64,000 bases of DNA from Actinomadura montaniterrae. Its GTDB lineage: Bacteria; Actinomycetota; Actinomycetes; Streptosporangiales; Streptosporangiaceae. A program made the position numbers and the translations under genes. The notes under the pieces were generated by a model. It was not told the DNA's origin and did no database searches. It was given only the letters and a program-made list of their open reading frames with translations. This document shows, in pieces, positions 53,140 to 61,180 of this stretch. Location of the stretch: the NCBI RefSeq assembly GCF_008923365.1, contig NZ_WBMR01000024.1:1-64000 (forward strand), in the 5' to 3' direction. Each line of letters begins with the position of its first letter. Position 1 is the stretch's first letter.

Positions 53140-53802
53140 CTACTCGGGGGCCTTCCCGGAGGTGTTCCCCGCGGCGTTCCCAGGCGCGTTCCCGGGGGCG
53201 TTCGAGCGCGGCGCGAGGAGGAGCTTGCAGGCCAGCCGGATGTCGCTCTCCACGTCCGCCATGGACGCGCGCCCGTTCAGGCTCGACTGGAGCACGCCGT
53301 ACCAGCACTGCATCAGCAGCCGGACGAGCGTGACGTCCTGCGCGGTCGGCACCTCGATGCCCACGGCGCGCAGCAGGATCTCGCGGAAGGTGTTGTCGAT
53401 GTGGACGGTGTCGGCGACGGTCGCGACGTGCGCGGTGTTGGACGCGTGCAGCATCGACGTCGACAGCACCGGCTGCGCCATCAGGTACCGGCTGGCCTGC
53501 ACCAGCAGGTCGGCGACGGCCTCCTCGGGCGCGGTGTCCGGGTCGGGCTCGGTGACCTGGTCGCGGAGCCGGTCGACCTGCGCGGCCATCACGCCGGTGA
53601 ACAGGTGGACCTTCGACGGGAAGTACCGGTAGAGGGTGCCGATCGCCACGCCGGCGGCCTTCGCCACCTCGTGCATCTGGACGCGCTCGAGGGACTTCTC
53701 CGCGCCGATGCGCGCCGCCGCGCGCAGTATGCGCTGGCGGCGGTCGTGCTGCTCGGGTGAGCTCGGCTCGGCGGACAGCCTCGCCGACGCGATCCTCGCC
53801 AC
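53140..53802 (-). CDS. kstR: KstR-like TetR repressor of steroid catabolism
   Basis: A 220-residue protein. The HTH (~20-70) reads DRRQRILRAAARIGAEKSLERVQMHEVAKAAGVAIGTLYRYFPSKVHLF. VAIGTLYRYFPSKVHL is almost the same as in mycobacterial KstR (VAVGTLYRYFPSKVHL), so DNA specificity should be similar, and KstR-type boxes occur at 50324 and 50428. The ligand domain is helical. GTG 53802 follows GGGGGAGG; upstream in-frame codons are GC-biased non-coding. The C-terminus carries a four-unit N-A-P-G repeat. It probably senses a side-chain steroid CoA and is divergent from the KstD-like gene. Confidence 0.8.
   Translation of the reverse strand: MARIASARLSAEPSSPEQHDRRQRILRAAARIGAEKSLERVQMHEVAKAAGVAIGTLYRYFPSKVHLFTGVMAAQVDRLRDQVTEPDPDTAPEEAVADLLVQASRYLMAQPVLSTSMLHASNTAHVATVADTVHIDNTFREILLRAVGIEVPTAQDVTLVRLLMQCWYGVLQSSLNGRASMADVESDIRLACKLLLAPRSNAPGNAPGNAAGNTSGKAPE
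53155..53202. repeat. Four 12-base units coding an APGN repeat at the KstR C-terminus
   Basis: Units such as CCCGGGGGCGTT code for N-A-P-G, N-A-P-G, N-A-A-G and N-T-S-G just before the stop. KstR proteins normally end near the last ligand-domain helix, so this tail is an add-on. Confidence 0.75.
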
Positions 53803-53966
53803 GATCCTCCCCCACGTCCTTTCCGGTGCTGACAAGGAACAATATCCGGAGTCCCGGCACGTCCCGCGATCGTCGATACCGGTCAGTGGGACCGGGCGTC
53901 CCGGTGCGCCGCGCCCCCGCTTACCTTGTGGCCGCGCCAGCACCCGAGGCTCGGAGGGGACGTCAC

Positions 53967-55493
53967 GTGGGAAACGCCGGGGAATCGTGGGACGACGAAT
54001 ACGACGTGGTGGTGGCCGGTTCGGGGGCCGGCGCGATGGCGGGGGCGCTCGCCGCGGCCTCCGCCGGGCTGCGGACGGCGGTCCTGGAGAAGACGGGGGT
54101 GCTCGGCGGGACGTCGGCGTACTCGGGGTCGGCGATCTGGCTGCCCGGCACGAAGGTGCAGGAGCGGGCCGGGATCGGCGACTCGGCCGAGTCGGCGCGC
54201 ACCTACCTGCGGGCGCTGATCGGCGACGGCACCGCCGCGCACCGGGAGGCGTTCCTGGAGACGGCGCCGGAGCTGGTGGACTTCCTGGAGCAGGACCCCG
54301 CGATCGAGTTCGAGTTCCAGCCGTTCCCCGACTACTACGACGCGCCCGGCCGCATGGACATGGGCCGGTCGTTCGTCCCGCTGCCGCTGCCCGCCGAGCG
54401 GCTCGGCGACCTGGCCGGGCTCGTCCGGCCGCCGGTCGACCGGGACCGGGCGGGGCGCGGGCACTCCGCGTCCAAGCCGCTCGTGCAGGGCCGCGCGCTG
54501 ATCGGCCGGCTGCTGCTGGCGATCACCGCGACGGGCAACGGCGACGTCCGCACCGGCACCGCGCTGACGGACCTGGTCGTCGAGGACGGCGAGGTCACCG
54601 GCGTCGTCGCGGCGACGCCGGACGGCCCGCGCCGGCTCCGCGCCCGGCACGGCGTGCTGCTCGCGGCCGGGGGCTTCGAGTCGTCGGCCGCGCTGCGCGG
54701 CGAGCGCGGCGTCCCCGGCGGCGCCGCCTGGACGATGGCCCCGGACGGCGCCAACACCGGCGACGCGATCACCGCCGCCGTCGCGGCGGGCGCGTCCACC
54801 GGCCTGCTGGACCAGGCGTGGTTCTGCCCCGGCGTGCTGACCCCGGACGGCCTGCCCGCGTTCACGCTCGGGTTCCGCGGCGGGCTCGTCGTGGACGGCT
54901 CGGGCCGCCGGTTCGCCAACGAGTCCCTCCCGTACGACCAGATGGGGCGGCGGCTCGCGGCGGCCGAGGGACCGTTCCACCTGATCTTCGACGCCCGCTC
55001 GAAGGGCCTGCCGGCGATCTCCGTCCCGCCCGTGGCGCTGGAGGAGCAGGTGGCGTCCGGCACGTGGGTCGAGGCGGGTTCGCTCGCCGACCTCGCCGCG
55101 AAGACCGGCCTGCCCGCCGGCACGCTCGCCGCGACCGTGGAACGCTTCAACGGTCTCGCCGCCAAGGGCGCCGACGAGGACTTCCACCGCGGTGAGGACC
55201 CGTACGACCTGTTCTTCACCGGCGGGAAGCCCGGCCTCGTCCCGGTCGATGAGCCGCCGTACTACGCCGCGGAGATCGTGCTCAGCGACCTCGGGACGAA
55301 GGGCGGGCTGCGCACCGACCCCGACGGCCGCGTCCTCGACGGCGCCGACCGCCCCATCCCCGGGCTGTACGCCGCGGGCAACACCAGCGCATCGTTCACC
55401 GGCCCCGTCTACCCCGGGCCGGGCATCCCGATCGGATCGGCGATGGCCTTCGCCTACCGCGCCGTCCAGGACATGAGGAGGAACCGCACGTGA
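53967..55493 (+). CDS. kstD: KstD-like FAD-binding 3-ketosteroid dehydrogenase
   Basis: A 508-residue FAD enzyme of the fumarate-reductase/KstD family. The Rossmann motif VVVAGSGAGAMAGALAAASAG (~14-34) with Glu in VLEKTGVLGGTSAYSGSAIWLPG is typical. FPDYYDAPGR (~118) supplies a Tyr at the KstD1 Tyr119-like place, and SASFTGPVYPGPGIPIGSAMAFAY (~480) supplies Tyr-Pro-Gly-Pro-Gly, the KstD Tyr487/Gly491 region. It should introduce the delta-1 double bond in ring A; a delta-4(5-alpha) dehydrogenase is the main alternative. GTG 53967 follows GGAGGGGACGTCAC. Divergent from kstR, coupled by GTGA to a secreted lipase. Confidence 0.82.
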   Translation: MGNAGESWDDEYDVVVAGSGAGAMAGALAAASAGLRTAVLEKTGVLGGTSAYSGSAIWLPGTKVQERAGIGDSAESARTYLRALIGDGTAAHREAFLETAPELVDFLEQDPAIEFEFQPFPDYYDAPGRMDMGRSFVPLPLPAERLGDLAGLVRPPVDRDRAGRGHSASKPLVQGRALIGRLLLAITATGNGDVRTGTALTDLVVEDGEVTGVVAATPDGPRRLRARHGVLLAAGGFESSAALRGERGVPGGAAWTMAPDGANTGDAITAAVAAGASTGLLDQAWFCPGVLTPDGLPAFTLGFRGGLVVDGSGRRFANESLPYDQMGRRLAAAEGPFHLIFDARSKGLPAISVPPVALEEQVASGTWVEAGSLADLAAKTGLPAGTLAATVERFNGLAAKGADEDFHRGEDPYDLFFTGGKPGLVPVDEPPYYAAEIVLSDLGTKGGLRTDPDGRVLDGADRPIPGLYAAGNTSASFTGPVYPGPGIPIGSAMAFAYRAVQDMRRNRT

Positions 55494-56653
55494 GATTCGC
55501 CAGGGGGCGCCTGACCGCCGCCGCCACGGCCGCCGTGGCCGCCGCCGGGCTCGCCGGCACCGCCGTGCCCGCGCACGCCGATCCCGGGCATCGCGGGACG
55601 CTGCTGGCGAGCGCGCCGCTGCACACCGCCGCCGCGCTGCCGTCCGCCTCCTTCACCCGCGCGATCCGGTACGTCTCGGAGGGCGTGGGCGGCAGGCGGA
55701 TCGCGGTGACGGGCACCGTCGCCGTCCCGAAGGGCAAGGCGCCGCGCGGCGGCTGGCCCGTGCTCAGCTGGGCGCACGGCACCACCGGCACCGCCGACGC
55801 GTGCGCGCCGTCCCGCGACACCGCCACCGGCCCGGCGCACGACTACCTGTCGATCACCGAGGGCTACCTCGACAAGTGGGTGGCGCGCGGCTTCGCCGTC
55901 GTCCAGACCGACTACGAGGGCATGGGCACGCCGGGCGGGCACCCGTACATGAACGGGGCGAGCGAGGCGAACACCGTCATCGACATCGTCCGGGCCGCGC
56001 ACGGCGTCGACCCGCACATCGGGCGGACCTTCTACGTCGCCGGGCACAGCCAGGGCGGCCACGCGACGCTGTTCACGGCCGCCGAGAAGACCCGCGACGT
56101 CCGGCTGAAGGGCGCCGTGGCGATCGCGCCCGGGTCGCACATGGCGGAGACGGCGACGTACGTCCAGGCGCAGTACCCCGGTGCCGAACTGGCGGTGCCG
56201 TTCCTGTTCGTGCTGCTCAACGGGGCGAAGGCGGCGAACCCGTCGTTCCACCCGGAGGACCTGCTGACCCCGGCGGCCGCGAAGGTCCTCGAATCCGGGC
56301 AGCGCGACGCGTGCCTCGCCCAGCTGAGGGAGGCCGGGTCGGCGATCCCGCTGGACCAGGTCTTCCGCCCGGACGCCGACCTGACCGCGTTCGAGACCTA
56401 CTTCAACGCGCAGGAGGCCACCGGCCTCGACCTGCGCGTCCCGACCCTCGTCGCGCAGGGCACCGCCGACACGTCGGTCTCCCCCGCCGCGACGAAGGCC
56501 CTGGTCGCCGACCTGTGCAAGCGGTCCCCGGCCATCGCGTACCGCGAATACGCGGGCGCCGACCACCGTGCCTCCATCAACGCGTCCTTCGACGACGCGC
56601 TGGCCTTCGTCCGGACCCTCCAGTCCGGAGGAACCCCGCCCACCACCTGCTGA
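55490..56653 (+). CDS. Secreted lipase-family alpha/beta hydrolase
   Basis: A 387-residue protein with a signal peptide (RLTAAATAAVAAAGLAGTAVPAHA). It belongs to the secretory lipase (LIP) family: VLSWAHGTTGTADACAPS, FAVVQTDYEGMGTPGGHPYM, nucleophile in VAGHSQGGHATLF (GHSQG), Asp in VAQGTADTSVSP and His in YAGADHRASINASF. It may release steroid or fatty acids from esters outside the cell. Its start overlaps the kstD stop (GTGA) and uses GGAGGAA within kstD, which links an outside hydrolase to ring degradation. Strong terminator after it. Confidence 0.83.
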   Translation: MRFARGRLTAAATAAVAAAGLAGTAVPAHADPGHRGTLLASAPLHTAAALPSASFTRAIRYVSEGVGGRRIAVTGTVAVPKGKAPRGGWPVLSWAHGTTGTADACAPSRDTATGPAHDYLSITEGYLDKWVARGFAVVQTDYEGMGTPGGHPYMNGASEANTVIDIVRAAHGVDPHIGRTFYVAGHSQGGHATLFTAAEKTRDVRLKGAVAIAPGSHMAETATYVQAQYPGAELAVPFLFVLLNGAKAANPSFHPEDLLTPAAAKVLESGQRDACLAQLREAGSAIPLDQVFRPDADLTAFETYFNAQEATGLDLRVPTLVAQGTADTSVSPAATKALVADLCKRSPAIAYREYAGADHRASINASFDDALAFVRTLQSGGTPPTTC

Positions 56654-56671
56654 CGGGACCGCGTCCGCTCA

Positions 56672-56715
56672 CGGCGAGTCGTCGTTATGGAGCCGCCCAT
56701 AACGACGACTCGCCG
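56672..56715. terminator. Perfect 19-base-stem bidirectional terminator
   Basis: CGGCGAGTCGTCGTTATGG (56672-56690) and its exact complement (56697-56715) flank a 6-base loop. It lies between the convergent lipase and hydrolase genes, ending 11 bases before the hydrolase stop. Confidence 0.8.
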
Positions 56716-56726
56716 CATGCCAGCGG

Positions 56727-57479
56727 CTAGGCGGCGCGGGGGAAGTGGCGGGCGAAGAAGAGGACGGCGTTGTCCACCTCGAACCTCGGGAGTTCCTTGT
56801 GCGCGCCGGCGTTCGCGTGCAGGGTCTTCTCCTTCGAGGCGAAGGCGTCGAAGAGCGCGAGACCGGACTCACGCGGGATGTGCTCGTCGTCCCACTGGAG
56901 GTCGAACTCGATCGGGACGGTGATCCGCCGCGCCGCGTCGGCCAGCGCGTCGGGCCAGTGCAGGCCGAAGACGGCGGCGGCGATCCGGGGTTCGGACGCG
57001 ACGAACGGGACGCCGATGGCGGTGCCCATGTTCAGGCCGAAGAAACCGACCGGCCCGCCCGGGCCGATCTCCGGCAGTTCCTGAAGGGCGTCGAGGGTCG
57101 CGCGGTACTCCGGGACGGCCTGCTCCGCCAGGTGGGCGTTGTACCGGACGACGATCGGCCCTTCCGGCTCGCCCGCCGCCCGCGCCCGGAACAGCTCGGC
57201 GATCTCCCGCTCGTCGTGGGGCGTGCGGGGACGGTCGCCGTGCCCGGGCGCGTCGATGACGGCGACGTGGAAGCCGCAGCCGGTGACGAGGCGGTGCGCG
57301 CGGCCCGCCATCGCGGGCGACTTCTTGTGGTTGCCGCCGCCGTGGGCCATCAGGATCAGGGGCGCGCGGCCGGTGCCGGACGCGGGGGACCAGAGGACGC
57401 CGGGAACGCCGTCCACGGTGAAGTCGCGTTCGCGGACGCCGTTCGACGACGTCTCGGCGGTGAAGTGCAAGGAATGCAT
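56727..57479 (-). CDS. Alpha/beta-hydrolase-fold protein with Asn at the nucleophile position
   Basis: A 250-residue protein of dienelactone-hydrolase/acetyl-xylan-esterase style. LILMAHGGGNHKKSP is the oxyanion part, VAVIDAPGHGDR follows, and the nucleophile elbow reads GFFGLNMGTAIG. The usual GLSMG Ser is AAC (Asn). The acid (DLQWDDEHIP) and His (NAGAHKELP) positions look present. It may therefore be a non-hydrolytic relative or use another nucleophile. ATG 57479 has AAAGG upstream, just after a hairpin and a 17-codon leader ORF. Function unknown. Confidence 0.78.
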   Translation of the reverse strand: MHSLHFTAETSSNGVRERDFTVDGVPGVLWSPASGTGRAPLILMAHGGGNHKKSPAMAGRAHRLVTGCGFHVAVIDAPGHGDRPRTPHDEREIAELFRARAAGEPEGPIVVRYNAHLAEQAVPEYRATLDALQELPEIGPGGPVGFFGLNMGTAIGVPFVASEPRIAAAVFGLHWPDALADAARRITVPIEFDLQWDDEHIPRESGLALFDAFASKEKTLHANAGAHKELPRFEVDNAVLFFARHFPRAA

Positions 57480-57491
57480 GGTGTTGCCTTT

Positions 57492-57518
57492 CGGGAGTGC
57501 CTTTTTCGGGCGCTCCCG
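57492..57518 (-). promoter_or_regulatory. Leader hairpin directly upstream of the hydrolase ribosome site
   Basis: On the transcript CGGGAGCGCC pairs with GGCACTCCCG around a GAAAAA-type loop, with one C-A mismatch. It ends just before AAAGG of the hydrolase ribosome site. There is no following U tract, so it is more likely to affect translation than to terminate. Confidence 0.5.
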
Positions 57519-57520
57519 GC

Positions 57521-57532
57521 GACACCTGTGTC
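57521..57532. promoter_or_regulatory. Short inverted repeat GACAC-CT-GTGTC
   Basis: Perfect 5-base arms around two bases, overlapping the stop codon of the leader ORF. It could be a protein site or part of an alternative leader fold. Weak evidence. Confidence 0.3.
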
Positions 57533-57584
57533 AGCCGTAAGACCGTGACGAAAGGGGGAGCACCCACCTCGATCCAGCGTTCAT
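57531..57584 (-). CDS. 17-codon leader peptide ORF upstream of the hydrolase
   Basis: ATG 57584 follows a textbook AGGAGGTGA ribosome site (8-base spacing) and the frame reads MNAGSRWVLPLSSRSYG, then TGA. The stop is 52 bases before the hydrolase start. The peptide has no run of a single regulatory amino acid, but ends in a Ser/Arg-rich segment. An AGGAGG this strong in front of such a short frame, followed by a hairpin, suggests a translated leader. Not in any family I know. Confidence 0.5.
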   Translation of the reverse strand: MNAGSRWVLPLSSRSYG

Positions 57585-57666
57585 GGGTCTCACCTCCTCG
57601 CGTTCCTTCACGATCCCGTGCAAGCTACCAGCCCGGCCCCATCCCGCCCAAGCCCTTTTCCCGGCG

Positions 57667-58833
57667 TCAGACGAGGTTGTCCTCCACCGCGAGGCCGAAC
57701 TCGCCGCGGCCGTACATCGACAGCGCGTGCTCCACGTCGTTCGCCACGTGCACGCTGCCCGCGTGCGCGTCCCGCCAGGCCCGCTCGATCACGTTGCCGC
57801 GGTGCAGCGAGTTGCCGCCCGCCGTCTTGAACAGGATGTCGATCGCCTCGATGGCCCGCTCGGTGCCGCGCACCTGGTCGCGGCGCGCGCGCAGCCGCAG
57901 CTCCATCGGGATCTTCTCGTTGCGGACCGCGTACGCGTAGATCTCCCGGACGTTCCGGTCGGTCTGCAGGATCGCCGCGTCGATCTCCGACGCCGCCCGC
58001 GCCACCGCGACCTGCGCGAACTGGTCCTCGACGAACCGGCCGCCGCCGAGGCTGAGCCGGATCCGGTCGCGCATCCGCTGCACGTACAGGTCGTGGCAGC
58101 CCGCCGCCATCCCGATCACGCTGGCCGCGACGGTGGTGGTGAAGATCGTGCCGAACGGCAGCCGGTACAGCGGCCCGGTGTTGACCTTGCGGCCCGCGGT
58201 GCGCAGCTGCGCCTGGTCGAAGTTGCGCATCGCGCGGTGCGCGGGCACGAACGCCCGCTCCACCACGATGTCGTCGCTGGCGGTGCCGCGCAGGCCCATC
58301 GAGTCCCACACCTGGCGGATCTCGTAGTCCGCCTTCGGGATCAGCACGGTCATGAAGTCGACCGGGCGGCCCTCCGCGCCGACGACGAGGCCGCCGAGCA
58401 GCGCCCAGTCCGCGAACTCGCAGCCGGACGAGAACGCCCACCGCCCCGACACCTCGAACCCGCCGTCCACGGGGGTGAGCCGGCCGATCGGCGCGTACGA
58501 CGAGGCGACCAGCACGTCCGGGCCCGGCTCCCACACCTCCTGCTGCGCCTCGTCCGGGAAGAGGCCGAGGTGCCAGGAGTGGACGCCGAGGACGGCGGTG
58601 ACCCAGCCGGTGGAGCCGCAGGCGCCGGAGACCGCCCTGACCACCTCGTAGAAGGCGACCGGGTCGTCCTCGGCGCCGCCGTACCGGGACGGCTGCAGCA
58701 TCCGGAACACCCCGGCGGCGGTGAGCTCCTTCATCGTCTCGGCCGGGATGCGGCCCTTCTCGTCCACGGACCGGGCCCGCTCGGCGATGCCCGGCAGCAG
58801 CTCCCGCACGGCTTCCAGGACCTCGTTGCTCAT
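57667..58833 (-). CDS. hsaA: HsaA-like flavin-dependent monooxygenase (acyl-CoA dehydrogenase fold)
   Basis: A 388-residue protein of the two-component monooxygenase group. FRMLQPSRYGGAEDDPVAFYEVVRAVSGACGSTGWVTAVLGVHSWHL, SSYAPIGRLTPVDGGFEVSG, WAFSSGCEFADWALLGGLV, VWDSMGLRGTASDDIVVE, and RAWRDAHAGSVHVANDVEHALSMYGRGEFGL parallel mycobacterial HsaA through most of its length. HsaA hydroxylates 3-HSA to the catechol 3,4-DHSA using FMNH2 from HsaB. No hsaB, hsaC or hsaD is in the window, so the reductase must be elsewhere. GAGGAG precedes ATG 58833. Divergent from kshA. Confidence 0.82.
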   Translation of the reverse strand: MSNEVLEAVRELLPGIAERARSVDEKGRIPAETMKELTAAGVFRMLQPSRYGGAEDDPVAFYEVVRAVSGACGSTGWVTAVLGVHSWHLGLFPDEAQQEVWEPGPDVLVASSYAPIGRLTPVDGGFEVSGRWAFSSGCEFADWALLGGLVVGAEGRPVDFMTVLIPKADYEIRQVWDSMGLRGTASDDIVVERAFVPAHRAMRNFDQAQLRTAGRKVNTGPLYRLPFGTIFTTTVAASVIGMAAGCHDLYVQRMRDRIRLSLGGGRFVEDQFAQVAVARAASEIDAAILQTDRNVREIYAYAVRNEKIPMELRLRARRDQVRGTERAIEAIDILFKTAGGNSLHRGNVIERAWRDAHAGSVHVANDVEHALSMYGRGEFGLAVEDNLV

Positions 58834-58996
58834 GCCCGCTCCTCGCTCCCGCCTTTTCCGTTCCGGCCCTCGCAGGACACCATGTCACCGTGCCGCCGCG
58901 GGGACGCGCGTCCCGGCCACTGAGACTTCCGGGACCGGACCGCGGCGCTCGACCTACCGTTCGAATCACCCGTCCATCGCTGAAGGGATGATCCAC

Positions 58997-60148
58997 GTGA
59001 CAGCAACCGAGCCGGACGCCGTCCGCAAGATCGAGGCGGAGGCCATCTCCTCCCGTTTCGCCCGGGGATGGCACTGCCTCGGGCTGGCCGAGAAGTACAA
59101 GGACGGCAAGCCCCACACGGTGAACGCGTTCGGGCAGAAGCTCGTGGTCTTCACCGGTGAGGACGGCAAGACCAACGTCCTGGACGGCTACTGCCGGCAC
59201 ATGGGCGGCGACCTGTCGGACGGCACGGTGAAGGGCAACGAGATCGCCTGCCCGTTCCACGACTGGCGCTGGGGCGGCGACGGGCGCTGCAAGAAGATCC
59301 CGTACGCGCGTCGCGTTCCGCTGCGCGCGCGCACGGCGGCGTGGCCGACAATGGAGAAGAACCAGCTGCTGTTCGTCTGGAACGACCCGGAGGGCAAGCA
59401 GCCGCCGGACGACGTGACGATCCCGCTGATCGAGGGCGCCACCCGCGACGACTGGACGGACTGGCGCTGGACGGAGCAGGTCGTCCACACCAACTGCCGC
59501 GAGATCATCGACAACGTCGTCGACATGGCGCACTTCTTCTACATCCACAACTCGTTCCCGACGTACTTCAAGAACATCTTCGAGGGCACCGTCGCGACGC
59601 AGATCATGAAGGGCAAGAGCCGGCCGGACGCGCGCCGCGAGAGCAGCGGGAGCGGCGGGCCGCGGATGCTCGGCAACAGCTCCGTCGCGTCGTACCACGG
59701 CCCGTCCTTCATGATCGACGAGCTGACGTACCACTACGAGGGCTACGACCTGAACTCGGTGCTGATCAACTGCCACTACCCGATCGACGAGAACTCGTTC
59801 TCGCTGCACTCGGGGATCATCGTCCAGCACAGCGACAAGCTGCCGCCGGAGGTCGCCGAGGCCACCGCGGAGAAGCTGTCGACGTTCATCCTCACCGGGT
59901 TCGAGCAGGACGTCGCGATCTGGAAGCGCAAGGCCCGCATCGACAACCCGCTGCTGTGCGAGGAGGACGGCCCGGTCTACCAGCTGCGCCGCTGGTACCA
60001 GCAGTTCTACGTGGACGTCGCCGACGTGCAGCCGGAGATGACCGACCGGTTCGAGTTCGAGATCGACACGACGCGGCCGGTCGAGTCGTGGGAGAAGGAG
60101 GTCGAGGAGAACCTCGCGCGCCGGGCCGCCGAAGGGGCGTCGGCGTGA
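58997..60148 (+). CDS. kshA: 3-ketosteroid 9-alpha-hydroxylase oxygenase subunit KshA
   Basis: A 383-residue Rieske oxygenase (Mycobacterium tuberculosis KshA is 386). The Rieske ligands are Cys66/His68 in GYCRHMGGD and Cys85/His88 in IACPFHDWRW. The mononuclear iron site is IIDNVVDMAHFFYIHNSFPTY (His179, His184). LTYHYEGYDLNSVLINCHYP and GFEQDVAIWKRKARIDNPLL with CEEDGPV are KshA-specific. It opens ring B together with delta-1 dehydrogenation. GTG 58997 is preferred to ATG 58988 because GAAGGG is 9 bases before the GTG but only 1 before the ATG. KshB reductase is not in the window. Confidence 0.92.
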   Translation: MTATEPDAVRKIEAEAISSRFARGWHCLGLAEKYKDGKPHTVNAFGQKLVVFTGEDGKTNVLDGYCRHMGGDLSDGTVKGNEIACPFHDWRWGGDGRCKKIPYARRVPLRARTAAWPTMEKNQLLFVWNDPEGKQPPDDVTIPLIEGATRDDWTDWRWTEQVVHTNCREIIDNVVDMAHFFYIHNSFPTYFKNIFEGTVATQIMKGKSRPDARRESSGSGGPRMLGNSSVASYHGPSFMIDELTYHYEGYDLNSVLINCHYPIDENSFSLHSGIIVQHSDKLPPEVAEATAEKLSTFILTGFEQDVAIWKRKARIDNPLLCEEDGPVYQLRRWYQQFYVDVADVQPEMTDRFEFEIDTTRPVESWEKEVEENLARRAAEGASA

Positions 60149-60387
60149 CGGTCCGCCAGGACGAGCGGCTGGTGGACGGGCCGCTGCTGCCCGTCCGCTG
60201 CCGCCGGTGCGCCGCGCAGGTGCTGGTGCGCAAGTCGAGCTGGGAGCAGACGAGCATCCAGTGGACGGCCGAGGCCCGCGCCGCCTGCCCGGAGCTCGCC
60301 GCGGACCCGTTCGAGACGTGCCCGGCGCTGCGCTCGGCGATCCAGGAGGCCGCGCTGACCGGGTCGATCACGGTGATCGATGAGTGA
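60145..60387 (+). CDS. 80-residue cysteine-containing protein coupled to kshA
   Basis: A small soluble protein: CRRCAAQVLVRKSSWEQTSIQWTAEARAACPEL...FETCPALRSAIQEAALTGSITVID. It has a CxxC knuckle at residues ~19-22, and two more Cys near 48 and 59 in C-P contexts, which could bind zinc or a 2Fe-2S/3Fe-4S cluster. GTG 60145 overlaps the kshA stop, and its own end overlaps the next SDR by 8 bases, so it is locked into the operon. I do not recognise a named family. It could assist KshA in electron transfer or assembly; unproven. Confidence 0.75.
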   Translation: MTVRQDERLVDGPLLPVRCRRCAAQVLVRKSSWEQTSIQWTAEARAACPELAADPFETCPALRSAIQEAALTGSITVIDE

Positions 60388-61180
60388 CGCGCTGGCCGGC
60401 CGGTCCGCGATCGTGACGGGCGCCGGCGACGGCATCGGGCGCGGCATCGCGCGCCGGTTCGCCGCGGAGGGCGCCCGCGTCCTCGTCGCCGAACTGAACG
60501 TGGACGCGGGCGAGCGGGTCGCGCGGGAGCTGGCCGAGGAGTTCGGGGCGGACGCCCGGTTCGTCCCGACCGACGTCACCGACCGCGCGCAGGTCGAGGC
60601 GATGGTCGCGTTCTGCGCCGACCTGTGGGGCGGCGTCGACGTCCTGGTCAACAACGCCTGGGGCGCCGGGACCGTCAGCCGCGTCGAGACCAAGACCGAC
60701 GAGCAGCTCGCCCGCGGCTTCGCGATGGGCTACTACGGCCCGTTCTGGGCGATGCGCGCCGCGTTCCCGCACATGAAGCGGCGGGGCTGGGGCCGCGTCA
60801 TCAACATGTGCTCGCTGAACGGTGTCAACGCGCACATGGGCACCCTGGAGTACAACTCGGCGAAGGAGGCGCTGCGCACGCTGACCCGCACCGCCGCCCG
60901 CGAGTGGGCGCCGACGGGCGTCGTCGTCAACGCCGTCTGCCCGGGCGCGAAGAGCGCCGCGTTCCGCCGGATGGCGGCCGAGCATCCCGAGATCGAGGCC
61001 GCCGCCGACGCCGCCAACCCCATGGGCCGCCTCGGGGACCCCGAGACCGACATCGCGCCGGTCGCGGTGTTCCTGGCCTCCGAAGGCGCCCGCTACCTGA
61101 CCGGAAACACCCTGTTCGTGGACGGCGGCTCGCACATCAACGGCGTCGCCTGGACCCCGGACCTGGACGGAGAACAATGA
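60380..61180 (+). CDS. SDR-family oxidoreductase in the kshA operon
   Basis: A 266-residue classical SDR. TGAGDGIGRGIARRFAAEG, NNAWGAGTVSRVETKTDEQLARGFAMGYYGPFWAMRAAFPHMK, INMCSLNGVNAHMGTLEYNSAKEAL (Ser, Tyr, Lys) and LTGNTLFVDGGSHINGV. NNAW replaces NNAG as in the SDR at 40368 (NNAY), so the two may be related. Probably a hydroxysteroid or hydroxyacyl-CoA dehydrogenase; substrate unknown. Overlaps its neighbours at both ends. Confidence 0.82.
   Translation: MSDALAGRSAIVTGAGDGIGRGIARRFAAEGARVLVAELNVDAGERVARELAEEFGADARFVPTDVTDRAQVEAMVAFCADLWGGVDVLVNNAWGAGTVSRVETKTDEQLARGFAMGYYGPFWAMRAAFPHMKRRGWGRVINMCSLNGVNAHMGTLEYNSAKEALRTLTRTAAREWAPTGVVVNAVCPGAKSAAFRRMAAEHPEIEAAADAANPMGRLGDPETDIAPVAVFLASEGARYLTGNTLFVDGGSHINGVAWTPDLDGEQ

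Noticed and set aside
58988..58996. ATG 58988 as the kshA start
   Set aside because: The GAAGGG ribosome site is only one base before this ATG but nine before GTG 58997.
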